A DNA stretch of 41,307 bases, taken from Campylobacterota bacterium. Lineage in GTDB: Bacteria > Campylobacterota > Campylobacteria > Campylobacterales > Arcobacteraceae. The notes beneath the pieces were generated by a model. That model was not told the DNA's origin. It made no database searches and saw nothing but the letters and a program-made list of their open reading frames with translations. Location: NCBI GenBank assembly GCA_003643835.1, contig QMKX01000013.1, forward strand, positions 1 through 41,307, in the 5' to 3' direction. Made by a program: the position numbers and the translations under genes. Below, in pieces: positions 32,546 to 41,307 of the stretch. Every line of letters begins with the position of its first letter. The stretch's first letter is position 1.

Positions 32546-34860
32546 AGCTAGTAGTATATCCAACCTCAAGAGCTATAAGAAAACATATAGAAAATCAAAA
32601 AGAGACAAACCAACTGTTTCCAAAACTAATAACAATAGCAGATATGTTTAATAGGTCTGTAGATATTGCAGATAAAAAGTTTATAGATAGCTCAATGCTT
32701 ATGATATATTTATATAAAGCTATAAATTTCTCTGGATTTGACATATTGGGTTTGAAAAATAGTTTTACTGAGCAGTTTATAAAATCAAATGATATATTAA
32801 ACACTCTCAATGAATTATCTTTAGAGGGTGTCAATATCGATAAACTATTTGATAATCAAAGTTATAGTTTATACAAAAAACATATACAAGTGCTAAAACA
32901 AGTAAGACAAAATTTGCTAAATCAACTTGACCGTGAAGGCTATGTAGGCAAAGTAAATCTACCTCAAAATTATAAACTAAATAAAAGCTTTGTATTAAAT
33001 TACAGTCAAGTTGTTATGTATATTGAAGGTTATTTAAGTGGGTTTGAAATACGAATTATAAACGACATTTGCAAGGTTGTAGATGTTGTGCTTGAGTTTA
33101 ACTATACAAAATACAACAAAGAAAATATAGATAAACTTTTGCTTAATAATTTATGTTTGGATTATAATTATAGCTACAATATCACAACAAAACAAATACT
33201 TCATAAACATAAACTTCAAGCTATCACTTCAAATATCAAAATAAAAACATTTGATTCTGAAATAGATGAGATAGCATATATCAAGCACTCAATATACGAT
33301 GCCGTTAATAATCAACAAATAAAACCAGAAAATATCGCAGTCATTTTGCCAGATGAATCTATGGCAAAATATTTACGATTATTCGACGATAAACACAATT
33401 TTAACTACGCTTTTGGATTTGATATACTTTCAAGCAAGCTATATCAAACAATCAAAACAATTGAAAACAATATAATAAATACTGACAAACAACAAGAAAG
33501 TTTGTATAAGTTTTTAGAGATAAACGATGAGTTTATGCATTTTGTAAAAACATCATATGACAAGATAATAGATAAAAATTTGTGTCAAAAATTTAGCTTG
33601 TTTGTGTTTCCGCTATGCGATACAAAAGAGTTACGAGATATTGTTGATCATGTTATATATGACCTGACTTTGATATCAAACCACATCAATATAAACTTAA
33701 AAGATTATTTAAAAATATTTTTATACAAACTTTCAATAGAAACCACAGATGACACATCTGGTGGCAAAGTCACGATTATGGGATTACTTGAGACAAGAGC
33801 TATGAAATATAAGGCTGTGATTGTTTGTAATTTCAACAACCATTTGGTGCCAAAACAACTCCAAAAAGACAAACTTCTAAACTCAAATATAAAAACAAGC
33901 ATTGGTTTGCCTACTTCTACAAACAGAACAAATCTACAAGCATACTATTATGATATGCTTTTTAAAAATGCAAAACATATATATATAAGTTATGACAAAA
34001 CTCAAGATAGTTATATAAGTAAATTTGCAAAGCTTGTGTTAAACTATCAAGCAAAAGATCATCAAACACAATATAAATATAGAACTATTTTATATAAACA
34101 GCAAACATATACTCATATTGATGAGGATATTGTGTTAAACATTGACTTATCAATTAGAAGTTGGTCATCATCAAGCTTAGAAACATACCTTTCGTGTAAA
34201 AAAAAGTTCTTGTTTGCCAATATATACAACATAAAAGAACCAACAAATATTTACAAACCAAAAGGTTATGAAATAGGCAACATACTTCATAAAGCACTTG
34301 AAAATACATACAAACAAAAAAATAGTTTTTTTGATGAAAAACAACTATACGAAACTATTGTAGAAAATATAAAGGTAGAAAACATAAAAAATCCATATAC
34401 TATATTTGATATACAATTATGGAAAGATAGATTAAGAAAATTTGTAAAAAATGAAATAACAATGTTTAAAAATGGTATCAAAATAGATAAAATAGAACAT
34501 AGCTTCGTTGATGAAAAATACGGTATTAAGATATCTGGAAAAATTGATAGAATCGATATGCTACCAAACAATACTATAAATATCATTGACTACAAAACAT
34601 CAAAAAAAACAATAGTAAATGAAAATAACTACCAGCTTGTATTTTATTATTTGGCTATGAATCAACAAAACATAAAAGGTTTATACTACTATAATATCTA
34701 TCACAATAAACTTTTAAAGCTGTTGGATATTCAAGATAGATTAAATGAGCTACAAAAGATATTTAAACAACTTAAAACAGCTTCAGTTAGTTTTGATAAA
34801 TGTGAGGGTTTATCTTATTGTCGTCATTGTGCTTATAAAACTATTTGTCAAAGAGATTAG
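32542..34860 (+). CDS. addB: AddB-like PD-(D/E)XK nuclease/helicase subunit
   Basis: A 772-residue protein like the AddB subunit of Campylobacterota recombinational repair. The N-terminal helicase-like part has no Walker A (VVYPTSRAIRK). The C-terminal nuclease shows GYEIGNILHKALE, ISGKIDRIDMLP, INIIDYKTSKK and QLVFYYLAM, the RecB-type catalytic order. Iron-sulfur cysteines are Cys552, then Cys760, Cys763 and Cys769 (C-x2-C-x5-C). It processes double-strand ends with AddA. The usual downstream addA is absent; instead the 3' end overlaps convergent dxs by 20 bp. Confidence 0.85.
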   Translation: MKLVVYPTSRAIRKHIENQKETNQLFPKLITIADMFNRSVDIADKKFIDSSMLMIYLYKAINFSGFDILGLKNSFTEQFIKSNDILNTLNELSLEGVNIDKLFDNQSYSLYKKHIQVLKQVRQNLLNQLDREGYVGKVNLPQNYKLNKSFVLNYSQVVMYIEGYLSGFEIRIINDICKVVDVVLEFNYTKYNKENIDKLLLNNLCLDYNYSYNITTKQILHKHKLQAITSNIKIKTFDSEIDEIAYIKHSIYDAVNNQQIKPENIAVILPDESMAKYLRLFDDKHNFNYAFGFDILSSKLYQTIKTIENNIINTDKQQESLYKFLEINDEFMHFVKTSYDKIIDKNLCQKFSLFVFPLCDTKELRDIVDHVIYDLTLISNHININLKDYLKIFLYKLSIETTDDTSGGKVTIMGLLETRAMKYKAVIVCNFNNHLVPKQLQKDKLLNSNIKTSIGLPTSTNRTNLQAYYYDMLFKNAKHIYISYDKTQDSYISKFAKLVLNYQAKDHQTQYKYRTILYKQQTYTHIDEDIVLNIDLSIRSWSSSSLETYLSCKKKFLFANIYNIKEPTNIYKPKGYEIGNILHKALENTYKQKNSFFDEKQLYETIVENIKVENIKNPYTIFDIQLWKDRLRKFVKNEITMFKNGIKIDKIEHSFVDEKYGIKISGKIDRIDMLPNNTINIIDYKTSKKTIVNENNYQLVFYYLAMNQQNIKGLYYYNIYHNKLLKLLDIQDRLNELQKIFKQLKTASVSFDKCEGLSYCRHCAYKTICQRD

Positions 34861-36646
34861 CAATTTTATCTGTTGATATGCCCATCTCATCTTCTATTGA
34901 TGTTTTATCTCCATGTTGAATATATATGTCGTCATATTCAAATGTTTTTAGATTTATAATTTTGTTTTGTTTGCTGAACATTTCCAATATAGCACTGCCA
35001 ACTCCACCCATAGCTTGACTATCACTAAATACATACCAATCTTTGTGTTTTTTTTGCAACTGGAGTAATAATTTTTCATCGAGTGGTTTGACAAACTTCA
35101 AATCTAATATAGCAACATCTTCTTTGATGATATTTGCTACATCAATAGCCTTTGATACACCGCTACCATATCCTACAAATATTTTCTTAGATTCGCTTTC
35201 TTTTAGAAGTTCGGCTTTGCCTATTTGGAAACCATTTGCTTTGTATTCTAATCTTTTAAAACAACCTCTTGGATACCTTATAGCGCAAGGGGTTTTCATA
35301 GCTTCAGCAAACTTTAAAGCTAATTTCATAGTGTCATCATCTCTAGGAGCAAATATAGTCATATTTGGCAAAATTCTCAAATAAGATATATCAAATTGTC
35401 CCTGATGTGTCTCGCCATCTGCTCCAACTATACCTGCTCTATCTATGGCAAAAACAACAGGTAGATTCATCAAACAAACATCATGCACAATTTGATCAAA
35501 TCCTCGCTGCAAAAATGTAGAGTATATCACTACAAATGGTTTAAATCCGATTTTTGCCATAGATGCCATAGAGGTTATGGCATGTTGTTCTGCTATTGCT
35601 ACATCCCAAAATCTATCAGGAAAATTTTTTATAAGTTTATCTACGCCGGTGCCATTTGGCATGGCTGCTGTTACTCCAACAATTTTATCATTGTTTTTTG
35701 ATAGCTCTAACAAACAATCAGCAAATACTTCTGTAGTATCTTTTTGTTTTCTTTTGTTTAGGAACTCGCCTGTACTTGCATCAAATGGACCAACACCATG
35801 CCAAAGCTCATGATGTCCTTCTGCTATACTATAACCTTTTCCTTTCACTGTTTTTGCATGAACAATAACTGGCTTTTTCATAGCTTTTGCTATTTTTAAA
35901 GTTTCAATAATCTCTTGTATGTTGTGGCCATCAATTGGTCCTATATAATCACATCCCATCTCTTCAAATATCAAACCAGGAGTGATAAGTTTCAAGCTCT
36001 CTTCCAATCGCTTAGCGATATACACACCACTGTTTGGACTATACTTCTTTAAAACTTTTTCAACCTTTTTTTTGAAACCTTGATATGTTTGACCTGCAAG
36101 TAGTCTACTTAGATACTTACTTATAGCTCCAATTGGTTTTGCTATGCTCATCTCATTGTCATTTAGTATTATCACTACTGGTAGTTTCAAATCACCCAAT
36201 TCATTTAAAGCTTCATATACAAGTCCGGCACTCATAGAACCATCGCCTATCATCACTACAGGAGTATTGTCGGTGGAGTTTAGACGAAATGCTTTCGCAG
36301 CACCAACCGCAAGTGATATAGATGTAGAACTATGTCCACTTACAAAATAGTCATATTTTGACTCTCTTGGTTTTGAAAAGCCGCTTAAACCTTTGTATTG
36401 TCGTATAGTTTTAAATTTGTCCCATCTTTTTGTTAGAAGTTTATGTGCATAGCATTGGTGAGATACATCAAATATAATTGGATCATTTTCTATGTCAAAA
36501 ACTTTATGTATGGCGATTATAAGCTCAACAGCACCCAAAGAGGAGCTTAAGTGCCCACCGTTTTTTGATACCACATTGATGATTTTATTTCGTATTTGTG
36601 AACTTAAGTATTCAAGCTCCTGAACTGTTTTATTTTTGATATCCAT
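34841..36646 (-). CDS. dxs: 1-deoxy-D-xylulose-5-phosphate synthase
   Basis: A 601-residue thiamine-diphosphate enzyme starting the MEP isoprenoid pathway. It carries FVSGHSSTSISLAVG, the Mg-ThDP motif GDGSMSAG followed by NDNEMSIA, the catalytic Glu in AIAEQHAITSMASMAKIG and the transketolase C-terminal domain. Length is slightly shorter than the usual ~620. It begins 5 nt after the accA stop. Its 3' end overlaps addB on the other strand. Confidence 0.96.
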   Translation of the reverse strand: MDIKNKTVQELEYLSSQIRNKIINVVSKNGGHLSSSLGAVELIIAIHKVFDIENDPIIFDVSHQCYAHKLLTKRWDKFKTIRQYKGLSGFSKPRESKYDYFVSGHSSTSISLAVGAAKAFRLNSTDNTPVVMIGDGSMSAGLVYEALNELGDLKLPVVIILNDNEMSIAKPIGAISKYLSRLLAGQTYQGFKKKVEKVLKKYSPNSGVYIAKRLEESLKLITPGLIFEEMGCDYIGPIDGHNIQEIIETLKIAKAMKKPVIVHAKTVKGKGYSIAEGHHELWHGVGPFDASTGEFLNKRKQKDTTEVFADCLLELSKNNDKIVGVTAAMPNGTGVDKLIKNFPDRFWDVAIAEQHAITSMASMAKIGFKPFVVIYSTFLQRGFDQIVHDVCLMNLPVVFAIDRAGIVGADGETHQGQFDISYLRILPNMTIFAPRDDDTMKLALKFAEAMKTPCAIRYPRGCFKRLEYKANGFQIGKAELLKESESKKIFVGYGSGVSKAIDVANIIKEDVAILDLKFVKPLDEKLLLQLQKKHKDWYVFSDSQAMGGVGSAILEMFSKQNKIINLKTFEYDDIYIQHGDKTSIEDEMGISTDKIANLFDK

Positions 36647-36651
36647 AAACT

Positions 36652-37584
36652 CTAATCAAAACTGCCAAGCGACAAAAGTTTGTCATATCGTTGTGCTAAT
36701 CTGTCTTGTTTTGTCATAGTTTTTAGTTCATTTATACTATTGATTATATAATTTCCAACTGCTTTGTAAGCTTCATGTTTTTTTCTGTGTGCTCCTGTAA
36801 GTGGCTCGTCAATAATATCATCTATTAAGTTCATATTTTTTAAGTCTTCTGGCACGATCTTTAAAGCTTTTGATGCTATTTCAACTTTTGAAGGGTCATC
36901 CCAAAGTATAGCAGCGCAACCTTCTGGCGATATCACAGAATAAACACTATATCTCATCATAGCTAACCTATCAGCGACACCGATAGCCAATGCTCCTCCT
37001 GATCCACCCTCGCCTATAACTATTGATATAGTTATTGTGTCAAGGTCGCTAAACTCAAATAGATTTTTAGCTATTGCTTCACTTTGGCTTCTCTCTTCAG
37101 CTTCTATACCCGGATATGCCCCGGGTGTATCTACAAACATAACTATAGGTATATCAAATTTCTCTGCTATTTTAGCTACTCTTAGAGCTTTTCTATATCC
37201 TTCTGGATTTGGCATACCAAAGTTTCTTTTTATTTTATTTTTAACTCCTCTGCCTTTTTGTTCACCGATGATCAGTATTTTTTGATCACCCAATAAACCA
37301 AAAAAACACACTATGGCATTGTCATCGCTTAGGTGTCTGTCGCCATGTATTTCATAATAATTTGTAAGCAATGCTCTAACATAATCAAGAGCATATGGCC
37401 TATCTATGTGTCTTGCGAGTTTTAACTTTTGGAAGTCATTTAAGCTACCGTAAGTTTTTTCTACCTCTTTTTCTAACTTTTTTTCCAACGAAGCGACTGT
37501 ATGTTCGTCTGCTCTTGCTTTAGCAGATATTATATCCTCTTCAATTAGTTTGAGGTTTTGCTCAAAATCTAAATATGTAGCCAC
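36652..37584 (-). CDS. accA: Acetyl-CoA carboxylase carboxyltransferase alpha subunit
   Basis: A 310-residue carboxyltransferase subunit that, with AccD, makes malonyl-CoA. Signatures are [32 protein letters not shown], the oxyanion loop [16 protein letters not shown] and [12 protein letters not shown]. It sits 3 nt after fabF in an acpP-fabF-accA-dxs run, an arrangement familiar in Campylobacterota. Its biotin carrier partner would be charged by BirA (8550-9194). Confidence 0.97.
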   Translation of the reverse strand: MATYLDFEQNLKLIEEDIISAKARADEHTVASLEKKLEKEVEKTYGSLNDFQKLKLARHIDRPYALDYVRALLTNYYEIHGDRHLSDDNAIVCFFGLLGDQKILIIGEQKGRGVKNKIKRNFGMPNPEGYRKALRVAKIAEKFDIPIVMFVDTPGAYPGIEAEERSQSEAIAKNLFEFSDLDTITISIVIGEGGSGGALAIGVADRLAMMRYSVYSVISPEGCAAILWDDPSKVEIASKALKIVPEDLKNMNLIDDIIDEPLTGAHRKKHEAYKAVGNYIINSINELKTMTKQDRLAQRYDKLLSLGSFD

Positions 37585-37587
37585 ATT

Positions 37588-38841
37588 TTATCCTTTGTAA
37601 TTTTTTAGTATTATCACAGCATTTGTGCCGCCAAAACCAAAGGAGTTTGACATCACTATATCAATTTTTTGTTTTCTTGCTGTATTTGGCACATAATCCA
37701 AATCGCACTCATCGTCACTTGAGATTTGATTTATTGTTGGTGGTATTATCGCATTTTCCATAGCTTTTATAGCGATAACAGCCTCTATTGAGCCAGCGGC
37801 ACCCAAACAATGGCCTATTTGGCCTTTTGTTGATGATACAGGCGGACAAGACTGCTTATCTTTAAATAACTGCTTGATAGCTGCTGTTTCATTTTTATCA
37901 TTTACTGGGGTGCTTGTGCCGTGTGCATTGACATAATCAATGTGTAGCTCACCATTGTTGTTTCGTTTTGCCATATCATATGCTGCTTTCATAGCCCTAT
38001 ATGGCCCGTCTTGTGTGGGTGTGGTTATATGATTTGCATCTCCACTTTCACCAAATCCTAAAATTTCAGCATATATTTTCGCTCCTCTTTTTTTAGCTGA
38101 TTGTAAACTCTCTACAACTAATGCTCCAGCACCCTCACCCATGACAAAACCATCTCTATTTTTATCAAATGGTCTGGAAGCTTTTTTAGGATCATCATTT
38201 CTTGTTGACAGAGCTTTCATGGCTGCAAATCCACCAATACCAGCACCTGTGATAGCTGATTCAGCTCCTATTACGAGCATTTTTGTTGCACCTTTAAGTG
38301 CTATAGTTTTATATGCTTCTGCAATCGCATGTGTGCCAGCAGCACAAGCGGTAACCACAGATAAGTTTGGACCTTTTATGTTGTGTTGAATTGTCACAAA
38401 GCCACCAAGCATATTCACAAGCGATGATGGTATAAAAAATGGCGATATTTTATTTGGTGAACGATTTGAACATGTTACTGAATTTTTTTCAATATTTGGT
38501 AAACCGCCAATACCAGATGCCGACACTATACCGATATCATTTGCTATATCATCACTGACTTTATTATCGTGTAAAAGTCCTGCATCGTTCATAGCTTCTG
38601 CACTTGCGTGGATGCCAAGCTGTATAAAACGGTCTGCTTTTTTTGCTTCTTTTTTACCTAATATCGTTGTAGGATCAAAATTTTTAACTTCAGAAGCAAT
38701 TTTTGCTGAAAACTCATTTATATCAAATAGCGTCACGGTATCAATACCTGTCTTGCCATCAACAATAGCATCAAATGATTCATCGGCATTTTGACCCAAA
38801 CCATTTATCATACCAATCCCTGTAATAACAATTTTTTGCAT
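37588..38841 (-). CDS. fabF: 3-oxoacyl-ACP synthase II
   Basis: A 417-residue elongating condensing enzyme. The Cys-His-His triad is Cys166 (VVTACAAGTHAI), His307 (NAHGTSTP) and His344 (KGQIGHCLGAAGS). It extends acyl-ACP using malonyl-ACP, and its carrier gene lies just upstream. It starts at ATG 38841 after AAAGGAG. A hairpin at 38898-38921 separates it from acpP. Confidence 0.97.
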   Translation of the reverse strand: MQKIVITGIGMINGLGQNADESFDAIVDGKTGIDTVTLFDINEFSAKIASEVKNFDPTTILGKKEAKKADRFIQLGIHASAEAMNDAGLLHDNKVSDDIANDIGIVSASGIGGLPNIEKNSVTCSNRSPNKISPFFIPSSLVNMLGGFVTIQHNIKGPNLSVVTACAAGTHAIAEAYKTIALKGATKMLVIGAESAITGAGIGGFAAMKALSTRNDDPKKASRPFDKNRDGFVMGEGAGALVVESLQSAKKRGAKIYAEILGFGESGDANHITTPTQDGPYRAMKAAYDMAKRNNNGELHIDYVNAHGTSTPVNDKNETAAIKQLFKDKQSCPPVSSTKGQIGHCLGAAGSIEAVIAIKAMENAIIPPTINQISSDDECDLDYVPNTARKQKIDIVMSNSFGFGGTNAVIILKNYKG

Positions 38842-38897
38842 TTGTGCTCCTTTTTTGCCTTTTAAAAATATAATATTCTTTTATATTTTTAAAAAGC

Positions 38898-38921
38898 AAG
38901 ATAGCCAAAAAGCTATCTTGT
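38898..38921 (-). terminator. Intergenic terminator/attenuator between acpP and fabF
   Basis: CAAGATAGC and GCTATCTTG form a 9-bp stem with a 6-nt loop; on the minus strand CTTTTTAAAAA follows. Placed 10 nt after acpP, it would end most transcripts there and allow partial read-through to fabF, matching the need for much more ACP. Confidence 0.75.
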
Positions 38922-38931
38922 ATAATTATAA

Positions 38932-39156
38932 TTATTTGTGATCTTCAATATACTTGAGTGCATCAGCAACTGTCAATATACCTTCAGCATCGTCATCTGG
39001 TATCTCGATATCAAACTCTTCTTCAAGAGCCATAACCAACTCAACTACATCTAAGCTATCAGCTCCTAAATCCTCAACAAATTTTGAATCTTCTTTAACT
39101 TCATCTGCATTACAATCGAGTTGCTCCACAACTACTTTCTTGATTTTGTCCAACAT
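38932..39156 (-). CDS. acpP: Acyl carrier protein
   Basis: A 74-residue acidic carrier protein. The phosphopantetheine attachment site is Ser34 in [10 protein letters not shown]. It carries growing acyl chains for FabF and others. AAAGGA before the ATG, -10 TATAAT at 39183-39188, and a terminator at 38898-38921 together suggest a highly expressed, mostly monocistronic message. Confidence 0.98.
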   Translation of the reverse strand: MLDKIKKVVVEQLDCNADEVKEDSKFVEDLGADSLDVVELVMALEEEFDIEIPDDDAEGILTVADALKYIEDHK

Positions 39157-39182
39157 ATTTATCCTTTCTTAAAATGTAATCA

Positions 39183-39188
39183 ATTATA
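39183..39188 (-). promoter_or_regulatory. -10 element of acpP
   Basis: The minus strand reads TTCAGTATAATTGATTAC, TATAAT about 27 nt before the acpP start, in the 88-nt divergent gap with aroE. Confidence 0.65.
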
Positions 39189-39244
39189 CTGAAAATTTCT
39201 TAAAACTATTATATTTTTTAGATATTATATTCAAAAAGGCACAT

Positions 39245-40045
39245 ATGAATAGATACACTATATTTGGTAATCCTGTTTCACATTCAAAATCGCCAAGTAT
39301 GCAAAATGCTGGCTTTAAGTATCTTGGACTTGATTGTTTATACGACAAAACACAAATAAAAAAACAAAATATTAAAGATATTTTCAAACAAAGAGACTTA
39401 AGTGGTGCTAATATCACGCTACCACACAAGGAAGTAGCTTATGAATTAGCAGACATAGTTGTAGGAGAGGCAAATAAAATAAAAGCCGTAAACACTTATA
39501 TAAAAAGAGGTGATAAAATAGTAGCCTACAACACAGATGGAAGTGGTTTTATGATGGCTATAAAAGAGTTTTTACCTATATCATCTGCTTTGATCATAGG
39601 TGCTGGTGGCACTGCTAAAGCTATAGCTGTAGCTCTAATAGAAGCAAACATTCAAACGACTGTCGCAAATAGAACAGCAAGTAAACTTAAGTTTTTTAAA
39701 GATATTGGAGCGAAAACCACAAGCACAAAAAATTTAAACACAAACTATATTTATAATTTAATAATAAACGCCACAAGTGTTGGACTAATAGATGACACAA
39801 CTCCTATACCGATAAACAATCTAAAAAAAATTTTGAAAAATTGCTCGTATGCTTTCGACTGCATATACAACAAAAATACAAAATTTTTATCTTTATCTAA
39901 AATGTTTTGTATCAAATGTAAAAGTGGTGAAGATATGCTACTATATCAAGGTGTAAAGGCACTTGAACTTTGGACAAATACAAAAGCAACAAAAGGTCTG
40001 ATAAAATGTATGAGAGACGCCCTTGTTAACAATACAATATCTTAA
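39245..40045 (+). CDS. aroE: Shikimate dehydrogenase
   Basis: A 266-residue NADP-dependent enzyme of aromatic biosynthesis. Shikimate-binding Ser14/Ser16 lie in SHSKSPSMQN, catalytic Lys62 in NITLPHKEV, Asp98 in NTDGSGF, and the nucleotide loop is GAGGTAKA. The start has AAAAAGG upstream. It is divergent from acpP and not obviously in an operon. Confidence 0.95.
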   Translation: MNRYTIFGNPVSHSKSPSMQNAGFKYLGLDCLYDKTQIKKQNIKDIFKQRDLSGANITLPHKEVAYELADIVVGEANKIKAVNTYIKRGDKIVAYNTDGSGFMMAIKEFLPISSALIIGAGGTAKAIAVALIEANIQTTVANRTASKLKFFKDIGAKTTSTKNLNTNYIYNLIINATSVGLIDDTTPIPINNLKKILKNCSYAFDCIYNKNTKFLSLSKMFCIKCKSGEDMLLYQGVKALELWTNTKATKGLIKCMRDALVNNTIS

Positions 40046-40104
40046 ATACAATCATCAAATCATAAATATATTATTTCATAAAGGTGCGTTTAAGAATAAT
40101 ACAC

Positions 40105-40110
40105 TATAAT
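40105..40110 (+). promoter_or_regulatory. -10 element upstream of the 13-codon ORF
   Basis: TATAAT at 40105-40110 (ACACTATAATAAC), 28 nt before an ATG with a strong ribosome site. Confidence 0.6.
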
Positions 40111-40137
40111 AACAAAATAACACCCAAAAGGAGCTCT

Positions 40138-40179
40138 ATGCCTGCTAAATTATCTTATATACTTGATATATTTCTATGA
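40138..40179 (+). CDS. 13-codon ORF with strong ribosome site (leader peptide or gene remnant)
   Basis: AAAAGGAGCTCT ATG starts MPAKLSYILDIFL then TGA. The ribosome site is among the best in the window and a TATAAT lies upstream, so it should be transcribed and translated. It ends 63 nt before the recombinase-like gene. It could be a leader peptide regulating that gene or the 5' stub of a lost gene. Confidence 0.4.
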   Translation: MPAKLSYILDIFL

Positions 40180-40242
40180 CTATAAACACTATAAAAATAC
40201 ACAAATGCATTTTTTGTGTCGTATGTAGTTAAAACAAAGTAA

Positions 40243-40872
40243 ATGAGGTACGACAACAATATGAATACATATACGCTTATCAAATATAGCATCTATGACA
40301 AAAGTTATGTAGAAAAACAAATAATCTCTATAAAAAACTACAAAAACTCAAAAAAAATAGAGTTTAACTCTATTATCAAATATGAACAAAAGACAAAAAA
40401 TAGCAAAGAGGAGATTATTGATATAACATCGCATATGCAAACTGGTTCTAAACTTATTGTTGCAAATCTGGCTGTCTTGGGTAGATATACTGATGTTATA
40501 TACGATACTATTTTATATCTTTTAAATAAAAACATTACAATAATAGCTGTCGATGACAAATATGAACTAACAAAAGATGACAAATTTACAAAGTTTATTT
40601 TGAAACTATACAAACATGCTGTAGATATAGAAAAAGAGCTTTCAAGCCACAGGACAAAAGAAGCACTATATTATAAAAAATTGTCTGGCCAAAAACTTGG
40701 CAAGCCGATAGGCACAGTGCAAAAATCAAAATTTGATAAAGATTTAAATAAAATTCAAGGTTATTTAAGAAGCGGACAAAGCATAAGACAAATCAGCAAA
40801 CTACTTGGATTCAACAATCATATAGGATTAAACAACTACATAAAAAAAAGAGGTATAAGAAAAAGTTTATAA
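40243..40872 (+). CDS. Degenerate serine-recombinase (resolvase/invertase)-like protein
   Basis: A 209-residue protein that aligns with small serine recombinases. The region LIKYSIYDKS places Ser16 where the nucleophile lies; VANLAVLGRYTDVIYDTILY matches the (K)LDRLGRS helix region; and GKPIGTVQKSKFDKDLNKIQ followed by SGQSIRQISKLLGFNNHIG is the C-terminal helix-turn-helix. The first conserved Arg of the DRLGR motif is replaced (Val78) while Arg81 remains, so strand exchange may be impaired. An alternative start at ATG 40261 has a GAGG 12 nt upstream. It has no mobile-element neighbours; a DNA-binding regulator role is possible. Confidence 0.65.
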   Translation: MRYDNNMNTYTLIKYSIYDKSYVEKQIISIKNYKNSKKIEFNSIIKYEQKTKNSKEEIIDITSHMQTGSKLIVANLAVLGRYTDVIYDTILYLLNKNITIIAVDDKYELTKDDKFTKFILKLYKHAVDIEKELSSHRTKEALYYKKLSGQKLGKPIGTVQKSKFDKDLNKIQGYLRSGQSIRQISKLLGFNNHIGLNNYIKKRGIRKSL

Positions 40873-40873
40873 C

Positions 40874-41307
40874 TTATATCTTGTATCGCAAACCTACCAT
40901 AATATTTGTCTGCAACCCATGCTCAAGTGTATTTTGTGTATCTTTTACTTCCAGTGTTTGATTTAGCATAAGCCCTTGTGCTTTTAAAGTCATATCAAGA
41001 TTGTCGCTAAAACCAAACAGTATACCAACTTGAGCACCATACAATACAGCTTCTTGTTTTATATCTTCATAGTTATCTCTCGCAAACTCAAGCGGGGCTT
41101 CACTCCACTTTAACATACTAACCCCTGCGATAGCTCCTATTTTGAACCTTATGGTTTCGCCTGATGTTATATAGTTGATACCAGCATAAAGATTTGTAAT
41201 CTTTGCTAAACCTTGTTTTGTGTGTTGTATATTTCCTGTCGCTGTTAAATTTTTATTTAAAACTACTCCAGCACCTATATCTACTATATTTCCAGAGGCT
41301 TCGTCTA
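40874..41307 (-). CDS. Outer-membrane barrel protein, C-terminal part (5' end beyond window)
   Basis: The minus-strand frame is open from the window edge to a stop at 40874. The visible 143 or so residues alternate amphipathic strands (ITNLYAGINYITSGETIRFK, YGAQVGILFGFSDNLDMTLK) and end TNIMVGLRYKI, a typical barrel closing strand. Its N terminus and signal peptide lie outside. Probably a small porin-like or OmpA-like surface protein; no closer call is possible. It converges on the recombinase-like gene with 1 nt between stops. Confidence 0.7.
   Translation of the reverse strand, partial: DEASGNIVDIGAGVVLNKNLTATGNIQHTKQGLAKITNLYAGINYITSGETIRFKIGAIAGVSMLKWSEAPLEFARDNYEDIKQEAVLYGAQVGILFGFSDNLDMTLKAQGLMLNQTLEVKDTQNTLEHGLQTNIMVGLRYKI

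Overview
The window is chromosomal DNA of an AT-rich Campylobacterota (epsilonproteobacterial) bacterium, probably a free-living or marine relative of Sulfurimonas/Sulfurovum/Arcobacter; I cannot name the genus. The placement rests on a birA-parA-parB block, a PP0621-type zinc-ribbon protein, an acpP-fabF-accA cluster, an AddB-type nuclease without Walker A, LPP20-type lipoproteins, a small cytochrome c and a poly-G phase-variation tract. Gene density is very high, with many 1-4 nt start/stop overlaps and several TTG/GTG starts. No rRNA, intact tRNA, insertion sequence or CRISPR array was seen.

Layout. (a) 1-3320, minus strand: an outer-membrane barrel protein, a PP0621 protein, a conserved hypothetical and an edge-truncated secreted beta-helix protein. 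(b) 3393-19520, minus strand: a 12-gene superoperon (transglutaminase-like protein, nth, bioF, apt, rmuC, ligA, RDD protein, lptD, murI, birA, parA, parB and dnaE, in transcription order) with a promoter near 19519 and a weak terminator at the dnaE stop. (c) 19562-20390: two related lipoproteins with their own promoter and terminator. (d) 20457-24890: a GntR regulator, an ATP-grasp ligase, a KamA-type radical SAM enzyme and a gamma-glutamylcyclotransferase-like protein, preceded by a long leader that carries paired operator-like palindromes and remnants of a duplicated regulator gene.

(e) 25.0-27.3 kb is mostly non-coding. It holds a poly-G phase-variable outer-membrane protein (out of frame as sequenced), a family of dispersed hairpin repeats, and the RNase P RNA gene (rnpB). 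(f) 27345-30605, plus strand: a 39-codon leaderless ORF, a sugar-phosphate transferase, a TrpD2-like protein and an M16 peptidase. (g) 30680-34860: a cytochrome c (minus strand), then an ABC ATPase, hemH and addB (plus). (h) 34841-39188, minus strand: acpP, fabF, accA, dxs. (i) 39245-end: aroE, a 13-codon ORF, a degenerate serine-recombinase-like protein (plus) and an edge-truncated outer-membrane protein (minus).

The best candidate for an undescribed system is region (d). The radical SAM protein has the KamA fold signatures but lacks both acidic residues that bind the lysine side chain in lysine 2,3-aminomutase. It is translationally coupled to an ATP-grasp ligase and followed by a gamma-glutamylcyclotransferase-fold protein, all under a GntR/FCD regulator. 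I infer a pathway that makes a beta-amino acid (or a related isomerised amino acid) and conjugates it by an ATP-dependent ligation. The phase-variable outer-membrane protein is the second most striking signal.
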